Part shown: positions 43,647-56,241 of the stretch, piece after piece
Layout of the letters: each line of letters opens with the position of its first letter
Position numbering within the stretch: position 1 is the stretch's first letter
DNA from: Flammulina velutipes
Taxonomy: Eukaryota > Basidiomycota > Agaricomycetes > Agaricales > Physalacriaceae
Direction of reading: 5' to 3'
Assembly: GCA_011800155.1 (NCBI GenBank)
Contig: CM022373.1
Location: 806,001-870,000 of the forward strand
Length of the DNA stretch: 64,000 nt
Program-made: the position numbers and the translations under genes
Notes under the pieces: model-generated
Seen by the model: only the letters and a program-made list of their open reading frames with translations
The model's database searches: none
Told to the model about the DNA's origin: nothing

Positions 43647-46278
43647 ATGAGCGTTCGTGGCCCTCGAAAGGGCGAAAACTACGAGCTCAGCGTCGACCTG
43701 AACAGCGAGTACCGCGAAAAGCGAAAGGATGCTATTAAACGGACGATAGCGTCCATGACAGTGGGCAAAGGTGCGCGCATGTCCGTTGTATCTGCCGTCC
43801 TGCTCACCGCGCCCGACAGATGTCAGCGGTCTGTTTCCCGACGTCCTCAAGAACATGCAGACGGACGATCTCGAGCAGAAGAAACTCGTCTATCTCTATC
43901 TCATGAACTACGCCAAGACGCAGCCAGAGCTGGTCATTCTCGCTGTAAATACGTTCGTCAAGGACACCGATGACCCCAATCCACTCGTTAGGGCACTGGC
44001 CATCCGCACAATGGGTGTTCTGCGCGCGGAGAAGATCATCGATTACCTGTGCGACCCGCTGCAGAAATGTCTACGAGACGAGAACCCGTACGTGCGCAAG
44101 ACGGCCGCGTTGTGCGTCGCCAAATTGTACGACCTCAAGCCTGAGCTTGTCATCGACAACGGATTCCTTGAGCAGCTGCACGAGATGATTGGAGACAGCA
44201 ATCCTATGGTGCGTGGCTGCACCTCCGACGACATCCAAACACTGATCATCCAGGACAGGTCGTCGCCAACACCGTCACTGCACTCGCAGACATACACGCA
44301 GCGGCCACTGCCCAGCCGTCTGTAACATCGTCCGACCCCGGCTACTTTACCATATCTGCCTCAATTCTCAGCAAACTTTTAATTGCACTGAACGAATGCT
44401 CAGAATGGGGCAGAGTTGCTATTCTCGGTGCTCTAGCAAGATACGTAGCCAAAGAAGAGAAGGAGAGTGAGCATATCTGCGAACGCGTCGTACCCCAATT
44501 CCAGCACGCAAATGGCGCCGTCGTATTGGCGGCAGTCAAGGTATATATTGTCCCCGACTCAATGATACCGCTAGACTGACCGTCTTTCGCAGGTCATCAT
44601 GATCCACATGCGCGGTGTCCGACGTGAAGAACTCATTAAACAACTTATCCGAAAAATGGCTCCTCCACTCGTTACTCTTCTATCGTCTCCCCCGGAAGTA
44701 CAATGGGTTGCACTACGCAACATCAATCTCTTGCTGCAGAAACGAGGTGACCTCCTCCAAAACGAAATGCGGGTATTCTTCTGCAAATATAACGATCCAC
44801 TCTACGTCAAGGTCGAGAAGCTAGACATTATGGTGAGATTAGCAGGGGACAACAACGTCGATGCGCTATTGAGTGAGTTGAAAGAGTACGTTCTCTTCCT
44901 GTCTACCACTCCGATCTCCTCATGTATGTATAGATACGCATCAGAGGTCGACGTGGACTTTGTACGCAAGAGTATCAAAGCCATTGGCCAGACAGCCGTC
45001 AAGATAGACAATGCCGCCGAACGTTGCGTGAACGTGCTTTTGGACCTTATTGGTACCCGCGTCAGCTACGTAGTCCAAGAGGCCGTCGTCGTCATGAAGG
45101 TAGTCTTCTGTCCCTTGCATCGCTTCATTATCTCAATGCATGACGATTGTAGGATATCTTCAGGAAGTATCCTTCAACATATGAAGGCATCATCCCTACC
45201 TTATGCGCTAATCTCGATGAGCTGGATGAGCCAGAGGCGAAGGCATCACTAATATGGATCATTGGGGAATATGCCAGCAAGATCGACAACGCGGATGAAC
45301 TTTTGGGCATATTTGTGGATACCTTCACGGAAGAATCCTATCCAGTATGCCCATTCAGTCTCACTATCAAACCAGCTGGTTTCTCATGGTCTTCAGGTCC
45401 AATTACAAACGTTAACTGCCGTAGTCAAACTCTTCTTGAAGAAGCCTGATTCGTCACAAGGCATAGTCCAACGAGTACTGAATACGGCTACCAAGGACTG
45501 TGATTCTCCCGATGTGCGCGATCGTGCCTATATCTACTGGCGATTGCTTTCTACCGACCCCGGGGCTGCAAAGGTGTGTGGTTTTGGTTCGGTCAGGTTT
45601 CGTGGCTGAAGATAGTCGTAGTCTGTTGTACTGACCCCGCGGCCTCTCATTTCCATCCCCCGTACTACAGTGTCCGCGGGACTTCTAGAACAGCTTTTGG
45701 GCGAAGTCTCTAGTCTGGCGAGTGTGTATCACAAACCTGAAGAGACGTTCGTTGGCCGAGGACGCGTTGGAGCAGATGCCATGAAGAAGGGTGTTGAGTA
45801 TGTCTTTTGCCCGTATCGGTTCCCCATAAGATATGCTCAATCTGTTTCTCTTAGCTCGGCGGACGATCGTTTCTCGACACAGAAAGCATTGCAGACCGTA
45901 GCAGCAGGTCAGCAGGCGGAAAACCTTCTGTGAGTATCCAACATGTTCCATAAGGAGGGTTGTTCACGTTCTTATCTTAGGGATTTCGACGATGCTCCTG
46001 CAACAGATGGGCAGCCATCGGGATTGGCTGCCACGCAAGTGCTCTCACAAACACCAGCTGCTGCAAGTCTGCTAGCCGGCACCTCAAGCAATCCGTTGGA
46101 CGATCTTGTATCTATATTTGGTTCAAGTACAATGTCAACCCCCACTGCGCCGCCGACATTCGGTGGTTTGGGCGGCGCTGATATGTTTGGCTCATCGCCC
46201 GTGGTGGCGTCTCCGCCACAGCAGCCGCGCCCGCCGCAAAATCAGCAGCCACAGGATGACCTATTAGGACTGTTCTGA
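43647..46278 (+). CDS. AP-1 complex beta subunit (beta-adaptin)
   Basis: Large subunit of the clathrin adaptor at the trans-Golgi and endosomes. The N-terminal armadillo trunk begins [20 protein letters not shown]. After an intron it continues [60 protein letters not shown] and [20 protein letters not shown], then [40 protein letters not shown] and [18 protein letters not shown]. The C-terminus is a short Gln/Pro hinge ending PQDDLLGLF, which contains a clathrin-box-like LLGLF, with no ear domain, as is usual for fungal beta-adaptins. AP-1 rather than AP-2 is my best reading. About eleven short introns. Convergent with COQ2. Confidence 0.88.
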
Positions 46279-46456
46279 TGTACTTTATGCAATACTAGAC
46301 ATTTCGAGGCATCCGTTACGAAATGCGCCACAACGAAAATAAAAGAATTAATTGTGTACAAGTAAAAGTAAAAGCCCGCTGAGATCATTACTACATATAT
46401 GTCAAGGAGAAATAAAAGGAAGCTAGCTATCACAGAGTGTATGTAATAGCTGGATT

Positions 46457-48178
46457 TTACGCCACAGCTGCTAGGATCGCGTTTAGCGAACCGGCTTTTA
46501 GGCTGAAGTCTGCCAACAAGCCTGCCCATACGATCCATCCTAACTGTCCATTGCGGTTGAAGTTTTCTTCACAGACGTCAGTACGTAGAATGGGGAACGC
46601 GAGGAAAGGACGACTTACCCCAGCAGCTCTCTGGTGACTCCAGCCGAACAGTTTTGAACTGCCAGACGAGATGCAACGCCGTCCCCCCAACGGACACGAT
46701 AAAGTATGCGGGGCCGTGGTGGTTGAGGCACCCGACTACGAAGAGAGCAGTTACGAAGATACAGGCGCACCCGGCGAGGAGGGGAAGAATCCAGGTCCCG
46801 AAGAGGATAGCGGTTGAGTGTACGCCTGTCTTTAGGTCGTCGATCACGTCCTGGCAGGCGTAGATCGTGTCTGTAGGTCAAATCTTAGTTGAGAGAAGTT
46901 TAGGATGGGGGGAGCGGCGACTTGCCGTAAATCATTGTCCAACTAAGTGGGTAGGGCGGGGTTAGATGATGGGTGGCTTGAATGGAAGAAAGAGGGTGAC
47001 TGACCACCAGCATGCGATAATGGCGAAGAGGAGGACGTTGTAGTCGAGGGAACCGGTGACTGACACCCATCCTGTGATGAATCCAAAGTTCATGGCGAAT
47101 CCTAACCATGCTTGTGGCCAATGGGTAAATCTTTTGAGCAGAGGGTAGATGGCGAATCTTTGCACGACGTTAGAGGGCGATGTTAGCGGGCACATGGTTT
47201 GCTTACAGTGGTAGTAACTGGAACAGCGCAACGTAGAATCTAGGTGACGATGATTAAACAGCGCAGTCAGATCTCTTGGATTCACTTACGCGATGCCATC
47301 GAGCGTCAAGTAGAAAACGAGTCCTCCAATCACGTATTGAACAGCGAGGTAAATGGACGCCGCTGCGACTGATATTCGGCCACTAGGGAGTGGTCTGTTC
47401 TTGCACCGTTCTGGATGAAAAAAGTTTACTTCGACAAGCCACATAAAGACGACGATGAAGACTTACCAACCCCGGCATCCATATGTCGATCAAAGATATC
47501 GTTGACAGTACACGCAGAGCTACGCATGATGAATGCCCAGACTAAGCACATAAGGAGTTTACGAGAGTATTCAGATGGTGAGATCGTCGGATTGGAGGAA
47601 TAGAGAGCCATGGTCACGCCCCACGCTGCGGAGTGTGTCGTTAGTGTAGTTCTGGCAGCATAGATAGAGACTAGCTGACTGAAAGGCCAAAACATGAGCT
47701 TCGTTCCGGTAGGCTAGAAAACGATCAGAGTCATGCCCTGCTTAGTGGTCAGAGAGAAGGAGAAACCAACCTTCTCCAGTCGTATCAACTCCATGTACGG
47801 GCGCCATGATTCCGGCGCAACGTTCAGCGGGAATTTTGGTGACGGCTTCGACCGCACGTCTTGAGGTTCTGCCAGTGGCATTTTGACGACAGCGAAGGGC
47901 AATAACTGCTCGCGAGGATCCAAGAATTTGGTGGAGGGAGACATGGGGGCTGAGGAGACGATGAAGAGGCCTTGTCGGTAGACAATATCATGGTAGCGAC
48001 GTCCTTTTATAAGGTGCCAGAGTGCCACTACCCAAATCAGACTGAATAGGAACCGCCTCGAGACGTTTAACTTGAAATGATATGGTACGGATACGAACTT
48101 GGCAAAACATTGAAGTTCAGGTCCGTGAGCTCGGGCCCGGATTGACATGGCGTCGGACGTACGACGGAGAGTGCACAA
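46457..48178 (-). CDS. COQ2: 4-hydroxybenzoate polyprenyltransferase (UbiA family, COQ2)
   Basis: Mitochondrial inner-membrane prenyltransferase that attaches the polyprenyl tail to 4-hydroxybenzoate in ubiquinone synthesis. The N-terminus is basic. Then come PESWRPYMELIRLEKPTGTK and LMFWPFSQLVSIYAARTTLT, the first Asp-rich motif SACTVNDIFDRHMDAGVERC (NDxxDxxxD), RPLPSGRISVAAASIYLAV, membrane spans, and the second Asp-rich motif DTIYACQDVIDDLKTGVHST. It ends ESCWENFNRNGQLGWIVWAG and a last span at 46457. Both motifs needed for Mg-diphosphate binding are intact. The start could be 48178 or the second Met at 48148. A UbiA enzyme of terpenoid metabolism is less likely, as nothing around it looks like a metabolite cluster. 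Confidence 0.85.
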
Positions 48179-49709
48179 TGCTCGCTGTCAGACGAAGAGA
48201 GTGACTTGGCGCCTCAAATTGGCATTTCAGTCGCTAGGTAACGTTTCCTCGTACTATAGTGGACACGCGGGGAGGTGGCTTGAGCCTACTGGTGAGCTAA
48301 GGAGTGAGTTTACTTGCGTAAGGCCAAAAAAATAATACCTCGAGCCACCGATAGAATCTTGCCTTGAAGTACTACGTTCCAAAAGGGCAGCGAGGCTACA
48401 CGTCATAAGGGGGGCTGAAACGAAGATTAGTGGGAAGCTTTATCATTCAAGGTACGACACCTTTTATAGCCCGATACTTCGCGCAAGTAAGTTGTCCGAG
48501 TCTGTTAGTGCACTTTGCGAGTTCAGAATCGGCAGAATCTGCTGAACTACTTGATCTTCGAATCCTCGAATTCCGCACAAAAAGGTCATAGATGGGGACG
48601 TTTGCCGTTTCGGATAGAGTTTTTAGCGTTCAATTCTACTTTGGGTCCGGTTTGCGGACGCGATTTTGTGGGGATCTCGGGATGGAGGACTGAGATCCTC
48701 GTAGTGAGTCCAGGACGCCTCGAGGTCCATTGAAATCGGGATTGGGTTCACCGCTTCGTTCGGGCGGAGGTTGGAGTTGAGCCGCCTCGCCTCCGCATCG
48801 AGTCGCAAATGCATAGGAAGTGTATCGACTGACGTATGGAAGTAGTTGGATCAACATCGTGTTGATGAAATGAGATCGTCACCTATCAGAAATGTATATA
48901 TTCCCTTTGTTATGTCGTTAGTTTCTTTTGCACACCAGAAACAGATGGAGATGCGCAAGGGATCGAACGCTGCTTCCTGTCAGCGAACAAGATGGGGGGC
49001 GGAGGCGACGTCTATGTCGACAGTAAATTATCCAATTGAGATGTAAGATCGCCACGTCAGGCGCATTAACAGCAATTCGCCTAGCAAGCCATGGTGGCAC
49101 TGAAAGAAGACCAACTATTGAGATCACATGATCGCTTCCATGTGTATGTGGCGGCAGCCGGACCGGTCCCGGTTCTTGGTTGGAGACGTCGACACTAGAG
49201 ATGCGCGCTACTGTCAATACTGTTGTCCGCGACAGCAGGACTGTCTTAGCGATTCCGAGACTTGCGTAGGCCCGAATTTCTGGCGCGCAATGGAAATCCC
49301 AGCTGCCGAAAGACACTTATCTTCTTCTGGATACTTCTCCTTTGTTTCTTTCGGATCATCCTCCTACTGCTTGCTTGCTTCTCTGGTAACAACAAGTGCC
49401 CTGGGGCCTTTCATAGCCAGCATGAGTTCTCCGCCCCCAGCTTCTTCTGCTTCAGGCAAATACTATCATGCATCACAGTGTCTGACCACAGTCAGTTGGT
49501 TGTCATCCATGTGTCTTCTTCATCAGAAGACTCGTATGGTAGACATATGATACTCTCGTCGTCCATTTCTGCGTCATTGTGGAATCCTGCTCTTCGCTTC
49601 TTCGATATAAAAAGCTTCTCCCAACTTAAATAAAGATTCGACTTCTCCTCACGACTTGTATGTCCCAACTCAACTAGGCAACTCTCGAATACATTCTTAG
49701 TCGACTATA
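48179..49709. other. Long intergenic region, promoter of GH30
   Basis: About 1.5 kb, the largest gap in the window. Short open frames (for example 48918-49316 on -, 49128-49550 on +) show no domain, signal peptide or splice partner. No transposon ends or RNA gene were recognised. Its right end carries the GH30 TATA box and a pyrimidine-rich leader. Confidence 0.35.
49606..49613 (+). promoter_or_regulatory. TATA box of the GH30 gene
   Basis: TATAAAAA about 97 bp upstream of the GH30 start codon at 49710, followed by a CT-rich stretch typical of fungal transcription start regions. Confidence 0.5.
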
Positions 49710-52314
49710 ATGCGCATTGGCTTCTCAACTATACCTCTCTTGCTCGTTCCTTCTGTCGCTTCTCAGCAGATATGGGACATAGTGCGTGCCATTCTTCGGG
49801 CTATGGTGGTTATCTCACTCCGTATATGTCAGTGGCAAACGACATGGGATCGTTCTCGTCTCTTCACATCTCTAGCTCCCACCTCGCCCATAAATTTTGG
49901 CGCCCCTAGTACTATCGGCAGTGCAGACATCGTCGTCCAAGATAGCAACGTCTACCAGACGATAGCGGGCTTCGGTGGTTCCCTCAGTCAGTGGAGCATC
50001 CAGAGTTCTTTCCAGGGCTATACCATCAACTGACCTGGTCCCGCAGCCGACTCATCTGCCCTCCTCTTGAGCAATCTAAAGGTAAACCACGGCCCTCTAG
50101 AAGACTCGTCGTATGAAAGCTAACCCAAGACCTCTAGTCCAAGAATTCTGGTAATTACTGGGCACTATTAAACACCCTCTTCAATGCGGCGGACGGAGCG
50201 AATGCTGCCGGACTGAGCTACATTCGCGTACCGCTGGGGGCGTCGGATTTCGCGGCTAGAGGTTAGATCTTTTGGCAATGGAAGACAACAGTGATAACAT
50301 CCTAATTTTGGTTCACTTTAGCGTACACGTTCGCCGACACGCCGGGCGACACTTCTTTCAACAGCTTTAACCTCGACGCTGCACCGTGGTACCTGTATAC
50401 GGTTCTACAGGACATTTACTCAATCAACAGTGGTTCGTAGCTACCTTTTTATACGAGCCTCTCGGGGGTGGCGCTCATTCACGAAATAGGCATCAAGGTC
50501 CACCTCATACCATGGTCACCGGTGCGTCATCAGTAATGTTCCATTATCTTGGGCAGCGTGTTGAATCATCTCCAGCCAGGTTGGATGAAGGACAGCGGGA
50601 CGATGTACGGCGGCTCGCTCAAGTCCAACTTGATCACTACGTGTACGTTTCGCTGTCCCCGCTTTGCGCTGCAACCTGACTCTTGTCTAGATGCATCTTA
50701 TCTCCTCAAATGCCTCCAAGGCTTCCGCAACAGAGGGTTTCCCCTGTACGCCATCTCTATCCAAAACGAGCCGCAGCACAGCAACCCGACGTATCCCACA
50801 ACCGTGTTCACCCCCACTACGGAAGCTCAAGTCGGCATTGAGCTCAGAAGGCTTATGGACAGCAACGGCTTTCAGTCTGTTAAGCTTCTTGGGTATGATC
50901 ATAATTGGGACAACGCTGGGTCGTACGCGGTGCAATTGATGCAGAACGCGCCTAATGCTTTTGCGGGTGTGTCGTTCCATTGTTATGGTGTAAGTGAACA
51001 ATGTTTTGACCAAGGAGGATGCTAATTTTCCAAACAGGGAAGTGTTGGGAATCAGGACACTTTCCGCTCTCAATGGCCCAACAAGGAGGTGAGAATGCTG
51101 AATCATACTGAATAGTCTTCATCTTGCTGATCGTGTTATTTTCAGATTTATTTCACTGGTAGGCGTTACTTCGGATTCTTTTGGAGCGTTGATAACTGAT
51201 AACTTGTATCCGTAGAATGTTCGGGGACCATGGGTAGGACAGTTCACCTCTTATCAGGACTGAAACTGATGAGACATAGGCAGCGATTGGTGGTCAGACC
51301 TCAAAGTAAGCAACTTGGCATGTCATCCTAAAATTTCGACTGTCTAACCATTATCTAATATCTAAGTGGTACATGGACAACATGTACGTGATCAACTGCT
51401 CAAGAACTGACATATGACTAACACAAGACGAATCTCAGTTTCATAGGTTCGCTGGCTCGAGCATGAATGATGTCCGGAATGCCGAGCTGACCTTATGCAG
51501 GTTCTGTTCAGCACTACTCGATGTCAGGCCTAATGTGGAACATCGCTCTAGACGGTAACGGTAATCCAAAGCTCCCGGGAACGGATAGCTGTGGTGGACC
51601 CGGATGTCGTGGTATCGTGCAAGTCAACAGCGATGGATCGTACAGTGTTAATCAAGAATGTCTGTTCTCGTTTCTCATAGCTCACAACGTATAGAGGCTC
51701 ATCCCTTCGTAGTCTATGCCATGGCGCAGGCTTCCAAAGCCATCATCCCCAAGGACGCGGGTGGGCCAACGGGTAAGCGGATTGGTACGACAGTGGGCGG
51801 GTCGTTGGGCTGGGGTTTACGTGTCAATGGATTCGTCACGGAACGTACAAGCTCTTCGGAGTGGCTGAGATACTCTCTGGTGGTTCTCAATTGTGCGTTA
51901 TCTTCCTTCTGCGGCTATCTTGTAACTGAATTGTTATGTAGGGAACGACCGACCAGATGGATCGTGGAATCCCACGCCTATACAGACGACGATTGAGTTC
52001 CGCGGCATGCAGGTAGAGTGTCCATTACCTCTCAACACAGAACCCCGTTGATCGTGTATTCTAGGCGACCTATACGTTCCCGGTAGGCGTCACGACGCTG
52101 TGGTGGTATGGTAAGCTTCCTCCATATTCATTCTACCTAATACATGTCTGAGATACGCCCTCAGCTCCCAGACAGAGCTTCAACGGGACGACTGTGGATG
52201 AACAGGTTCCGCTGGGAGTCCTCAGTGACGACATTGAAGTGAAGCACACACAGAGGGTATTCAGTTGGTCTTCGTTGTTACACAAGTTTGCAGGGCATCT
52301 TGGAAAACGATGAA
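49710..52314 (+). CDS. Secreted glycoside hydrolase family 30 (endo-beta-1,6-glucanase/galactanase type)
   Basis: Many-exon gene. A signal peptide (MRIGFSTIPLLLVPSVASQQ) is followed by ADIVVQDSNVYQTIAGFGGS. Splicing at 49995 gives GFGGSLTDSSALLLSNLKSK, then NAAGLSYIRVPLGASDFAAR, YTVLQDIYSINSIKVHLIPW, WSPPGWMKDSGTMYGGSLKS, the acid/base motif YAISIQNEPQHSNPTYP, and VKLLGYDHNWD. The nucleophile is at EIYFTECSGT, then SALMWNIALDGNGNPKLPG. Both catalytic Glu are present. The end WNDRPDGSWNP, TTIEFRGMQATYTFPVGVTT and LWWY is typical. The last exon (to 52314) is uncertain because the family usually stops soon after LWWY. It would cleave beta-1,6-linked glucan or galactan outside the cell; the exact linkage cannot be read here. 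Confidence 0.82.
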
Positions 52315-52466
52315 GGGATGGTGATATCTAACACGGGATACAGTAACGACATATACTACGACGAGACACGACTAGGGTTTTATGAATTAATTACAATTGG
52401 CGTGTCAATGCGCCACAATATCAATGGTTATGTAATACCGATCTTGACTTCCGCCTACCATCATCC

Positions 52467-53364
52467 ATGGCGACGTTCTCGTTGGACGAAGAAGTACGGC
52501 TTTACACGAAAAATGCAGATCGCGAAAAATACAGTCTGCTTGCGACGTTCTTTGGGATTATCGTGAATCTGGACTATCTCGAGCGCGCGTATATTCGCGA
52601 TTCAATCACTGCTGCAGAGTGAGTGCTCGTCTTTGATAGCGTTGAGCTCGGTGCTTAGGACGGCGTAGAGATACTCGCCGGCATGTACGAGGCTGTTGTC
52701 GCAGTACAAGACGATGCTGAAGCTTGTACGAGACGAGGTGACGTCCGTAGAGCAGTTCATGGATAGATATCGAGTGCGTTTCTCGTCGCTGGATACACAC
52801 CGATAACTCAATATTCCTCGCAGATGGACAACCCCGCTGCACTCCATCGAATACAAGTCGGCGTACCCGCAACAGTCGAGCACTCGACCGAAGCGGGCCC
52901 GGAGACGGGGAAATGGGTCGCAGAGACAACACAAGTGCGTGCTTGCATTTATGTCCTACTCTTTAGTTTAAATGGAAATACAGAGCTTTATCACTCTTAT
53001 GGACGCGCTGAAGCTTTCCTTGCGCGCCAAAGACCAGCTCTATCCTTACCTTCAAGAGCTCGTAACGGGCTATGCGCGGTTCAAGGGCAGTACGGACTGG
53101 GAGGGGCGCAGTAAGATGGTTGGATGGTGAGATTGACGGACTTTTGGAAACGTGTTTGTGCTAATACGCTCTTAGGCTCATCACACTCAACGGAATGAAG
53201 GCATCCGAGGAGATTACAGAAGAGCAGTCCCGGCAGGTTAGTAGTGCGCCTCACCCACACAACCTTATGCTACTTAATACCCTCCATTCCAGCTTCTCTT
53301 CGACGTCGACCACGCATACGCCGAATTCTTTAAGAGTCTAAGTGGAAAGGACGAGACCCATTAA
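52467..53364 (+). CDS. VPS28: ESCRT-I subunit VPS28
   Basis: Core subunit of ESCRT-I, which sorts ubiquitinated cargo into multivesicular bodies. MATFSLDEEVRLYTKNADRE and IIVNLDYLERAYIRDSITAA, then an exon join giving AEYSPACTRLLSQYKTMLKL, VEQFMDRYRMDNPAALHRIQ and VGVPATVEHS form the N-terminal Vps23-binding region. After a linker, TTQSFITLMDALKLSLRAKD and LYPYLQELVTGYARFKGSTD, then WLITLNGMKASEEITEEQSR and LLFDVDHAYAEFFKSLSGK, make the C-terminal four-helix domain that contacts ESCRT-II. Length fits the family. Five short introns. The start at 52467 opens the conserved N-terminus directly. Confidence 0.92.
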
Positions 53365-53492
53365 TTAGCGCGAGGGGCAAGTGATACCTGATTAAAGTCC
53401 GATAGCATGTGTAGTATATTGTAGCACAGAATCATGCACTAAATAATCTCTTAAATTCTAAGCGCAGGTATACGCTGGGTATACGTATCAGA

Positions 53493-55433
53493 TCAGAGCA
53501 GGCATAGTAATGTAGCAAATCCAGCAAGGCCCAAGACGAACGAGGGCAATTGTAGCAGCATGGCACCGTTCGAATCACCAACGGCAGCATCGCTAACGAT
53601 GCTTCCGTCCCCTGCGACGTCAATTTCCGTGGAGGGGAACGAGCTGTTCGTGTTGGTTTCGCGGTATAGATCGTTAGTGGGGATTTGCGCGCATTGACCA
53701 ATGGGCAGTAACTTGAGACAACAGACATCAGCATGATACACTTGGTGCGTGAAAAACAAGAAGCTCACTGTGAAGGGGGGGTTATGTGATTGCGCAAGCT
53801 CGAGACTGTAACCAATGGACAAGTCCACAGTAATCTCGTACAGATCGTGTTGGAGGACGATAAATCTAAAGAAAAGGATGAGGAAATGAAGCTTTTATCG
53901 CTGTGGCCGGCTTCACGTACCCAGTATCGAGTCCAGCGGCATCACCAAGGATGGCGCTGAATTTCTGGATGCTCTCTACACCGTCAACATTGCCAGCGGG
54001 GACAGACCAATCTGGCACAAAGCATTAGCGAGGAATATGAGAAGACTGTCTTGATTCTAACCGTTGGTATCGAATGTTCCTGAGGGTCCTTTTGTCCAGA
54101 GGATGGGAATCATGCCCATAGCCAGAGAAATGGCGCGCACTCGGTCGTCTATCGAGGTTCATCATCAGATTTTTGTGCCCAAAATAGTCAAGGGAGCTGC
54201 TGTACCAATGTCACCGTATGGCGGACGCATGGTCGTCGGGGTGACGCCAAGAACTTCCTTAATGGCTCTGCGAGTCCAGCCAAGTTCTGCGACAATTTCC
54301 TCCGTCGTTAATTTTGTCAAGTGCTGCGTAAATATATGAGTTTGTAGTTGGAGAGGACTAAAATAGAACATACGCTGTGAGACCAAGAGTGAACGCTAAT
54401 TTCGTGACCAGAGATGTATTCTTGCTTCAGGATGTCAGGGCGCTCGATGACACGAGAGCCAACGACGAAGAAGGTGGCTGAAATGTCCTTTTCATCCAGG
54501 TAGTCGAGCAGTTTGCTACATTAATTGTGAGAAATGATGGTCGTGGTGTCATTAATTGGGATCTTACACAGCTAGAGATGCATGTCAGTCATGGCAGATC
54601 AGGGGGAAGGGGAAGATGGACTCACTGTATGGGCCGGGACCGTCGTCGAAGCTACATGGAAAGGATGAATGGAAAATGGAGAGAGTTGGCGGAAGATGGC
54701 GCACCTAACGCCCCATGTCAACTTGTCAGGGCAAGCGAGGATGTCGGTGTCCCTTGTCCAACCACCGCACGTCCACCAGCCTCGGTTCTCCGCGTCGCCA
54801 GAGAACTCGGGGTCACTGGCGCAGTAGCCATCGGTGGTAGGCTCAAGGTCGGGAATATTGAAGCCTTCCAGTTCCTTCAACCATGTCTTGACTTCGTCGG
54901 AATCTATCCTTGGTTTAGCAAAGGTTATGGGTGCGTGTACGTGAAGTTACATACCTGTAGGAGGGACTTTGTCTTGAGCAGGCCATTCACCCATTTGGAA
55001 CACGACTAGGGTAAGAGAAAAAAATGAGTGATGCTGATCAGGACTGATGGTGAGGACGTACATCCTGGAATGGCGGGTGCATTGTCGAGGTCAGCGATGG
55101 TGGGGACTGTTCCAGGCTGGACGGTGGTGGTAGCGGCGTATGTTGTGCCCGTAGGCATGCCCGAGCTGATTTCGCTCAGCGGTGGAATATCGGTTCGTGA
55201 TGCAGAGAGCGAGGCCAGGCCGCCAGCGGGCTGGGAACCAGCAGGAGCAGAGGGGGAGGCAGGGGAGGCAGTGGCAGAGGCAGAGGCAGATACAGAGCCA
55301 CTGGGAGCAGCTGTGGCGCTGGACGAAGCTGTCGTGTCCTGTCGCTTGAGATGTGCGTGGCGTGGGTTGATACCATGCGCATTAGCAGCGGCAATGGCAG
55401 CGAAAAGAGCGACAAATGCGTGCAGCTTCAGCA
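53493..55433 (-). CDS. GPI-anchored chitin deacetylase (CE4)
   Basis: Converts cell-wall chitin to chitosan. A signal peptide (MLKLHAFVALFAAIAAANAH) is followed by a Ser/Ala/Thr-rich spacer. The NodB domain includes the metal motif LTWGVSFDDGPGPYTLKLLD (Asp-Asp) and the zinc histidines in ISGHEISVHSWSHSHLTKLT. Catalytic motifs TTMRPPYGDIDDRVRAIS, LWTKGPSGTFDTNDWSVPAG and FIVLQHDLYEITVDL follow. The C-terminus has a Ser/Asp-rich region and a hydrophobic tail (LQLPSFVLGLAGFATLLCLL) ending at 53493, as in a GPI-attachment signal. About nine introns. All NodB motifs are present, so it should be active on the cell surface. Confidence 0.88.
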
Positions 55434-55649
55434 TTGCGGAAAAAAGAGTGGAATGCGCAAAGGCAAGATGACAGGGGAATAAAAAGGAACAAGGACAACG
55501 AGCGTCGAGATGATAGTAACTGTAGTTCCCACGCCTAGCTGATCGGCCAAGACGAGGCCTTTCTATCAACCAGAACTTCAACAACACCACTTGCTGGTCA
55601 TCTAATAGCGGCTGCCAACTACCGTTCGCCACACAGCATCGCCATCGGT

Positions 55650-56106
55650 TCAAAATTTCCGTCCATCTCTGCGGTTGGGAGCTTCCGTCCGAATTTTCTT
55701 GGCGTCGGTGGTATCATCTCCATCTTCCACGGCATCTATGCCTCTTTTCCTCGTATTTAAAGGCGAAGAAGACTTTCCGGGTCTCTGTTTCTGCGTTAGC
55801 TCCGCGTCTCAATGGAGGACGCCCCTCACGTTTGCTCGCGCCACGAGTATGCCTCTCTGTAAAATATGAATGACTTGTGCGCGTTGAAATACCACCTAGA
55901 GCTACCTGCATGTCGTCCCCATCTACCTCCACTGCTTCTCCCACTTCACCCTCGATTGTCTACATAATAAGATCGCGTCTAAATCTCTCCCATCCTGATA
56001 AAATTCGTACCTCAGTATCATCTACCTCTACTACCTCATCCGGTTGAATCCCCCCAATGACATCGCTCGGATCGAGCTCTGTAACCTCCAGCTCGTCCGA
56101 CGCCAT
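55650..56106 (-). CDS. Small acidic hypothetical protein
   Basis: Unrecognised, about 105 residues. Exon 1 begins MASDELEVTELDPSDVIGGI and is strongly acidic (QPDEVVEVDDTE). After an intron it continues TIEGEVGEAVEVDGDDMQ. Two further short introns (49 nt, and one of only 39 nt) give RGILVARAN and KQRPGKSSSPLNTRKRGIDA, VEDGDDTTDAKKIRTEAPNR, ending GRKF at 55650. The last part looks like a nuclear localisation segment (NTRKR, AKKIR). The 39-nt intron is at the lower limit, so the C-terminal exon could instead be read in another frame ending RCRGRWR. Confidence 0.42.
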
Positions 56107-56241
56107 GGTGGTGGTGGTTCCTAACTATGCGTCATCGGTCCGACCACAAGTACTATAGTCGTTTTAGGCGCCACCACGATCACGTTACACGAAACATTTA
56201 TATTAGATCGCTGGTACAACGGTCAACCCTGGCCGACAATG

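Noticed and set aside
48918..49633. Several overlapping open frames upstream of GH30, considered as an extra gene
   Set aside because: No conserved motif, and the frames overlap one another on both strands. The stretch is better explained as promoter and leader.
49990..50060. Apparent stop in GH30 after the GFGGSL block
   Set aside because: An intron beginning GTCAGTGG and ending CCGCAG restores GFGGSLTDSSALLLSNLK, so this is not a pseudogene.
53600..55300. Long plus-strand frames opposite the chitin deacetylase gene
   Set aside because: They are shadows of the Ala/Ser-rich and NodB coding exons on the minus strand.
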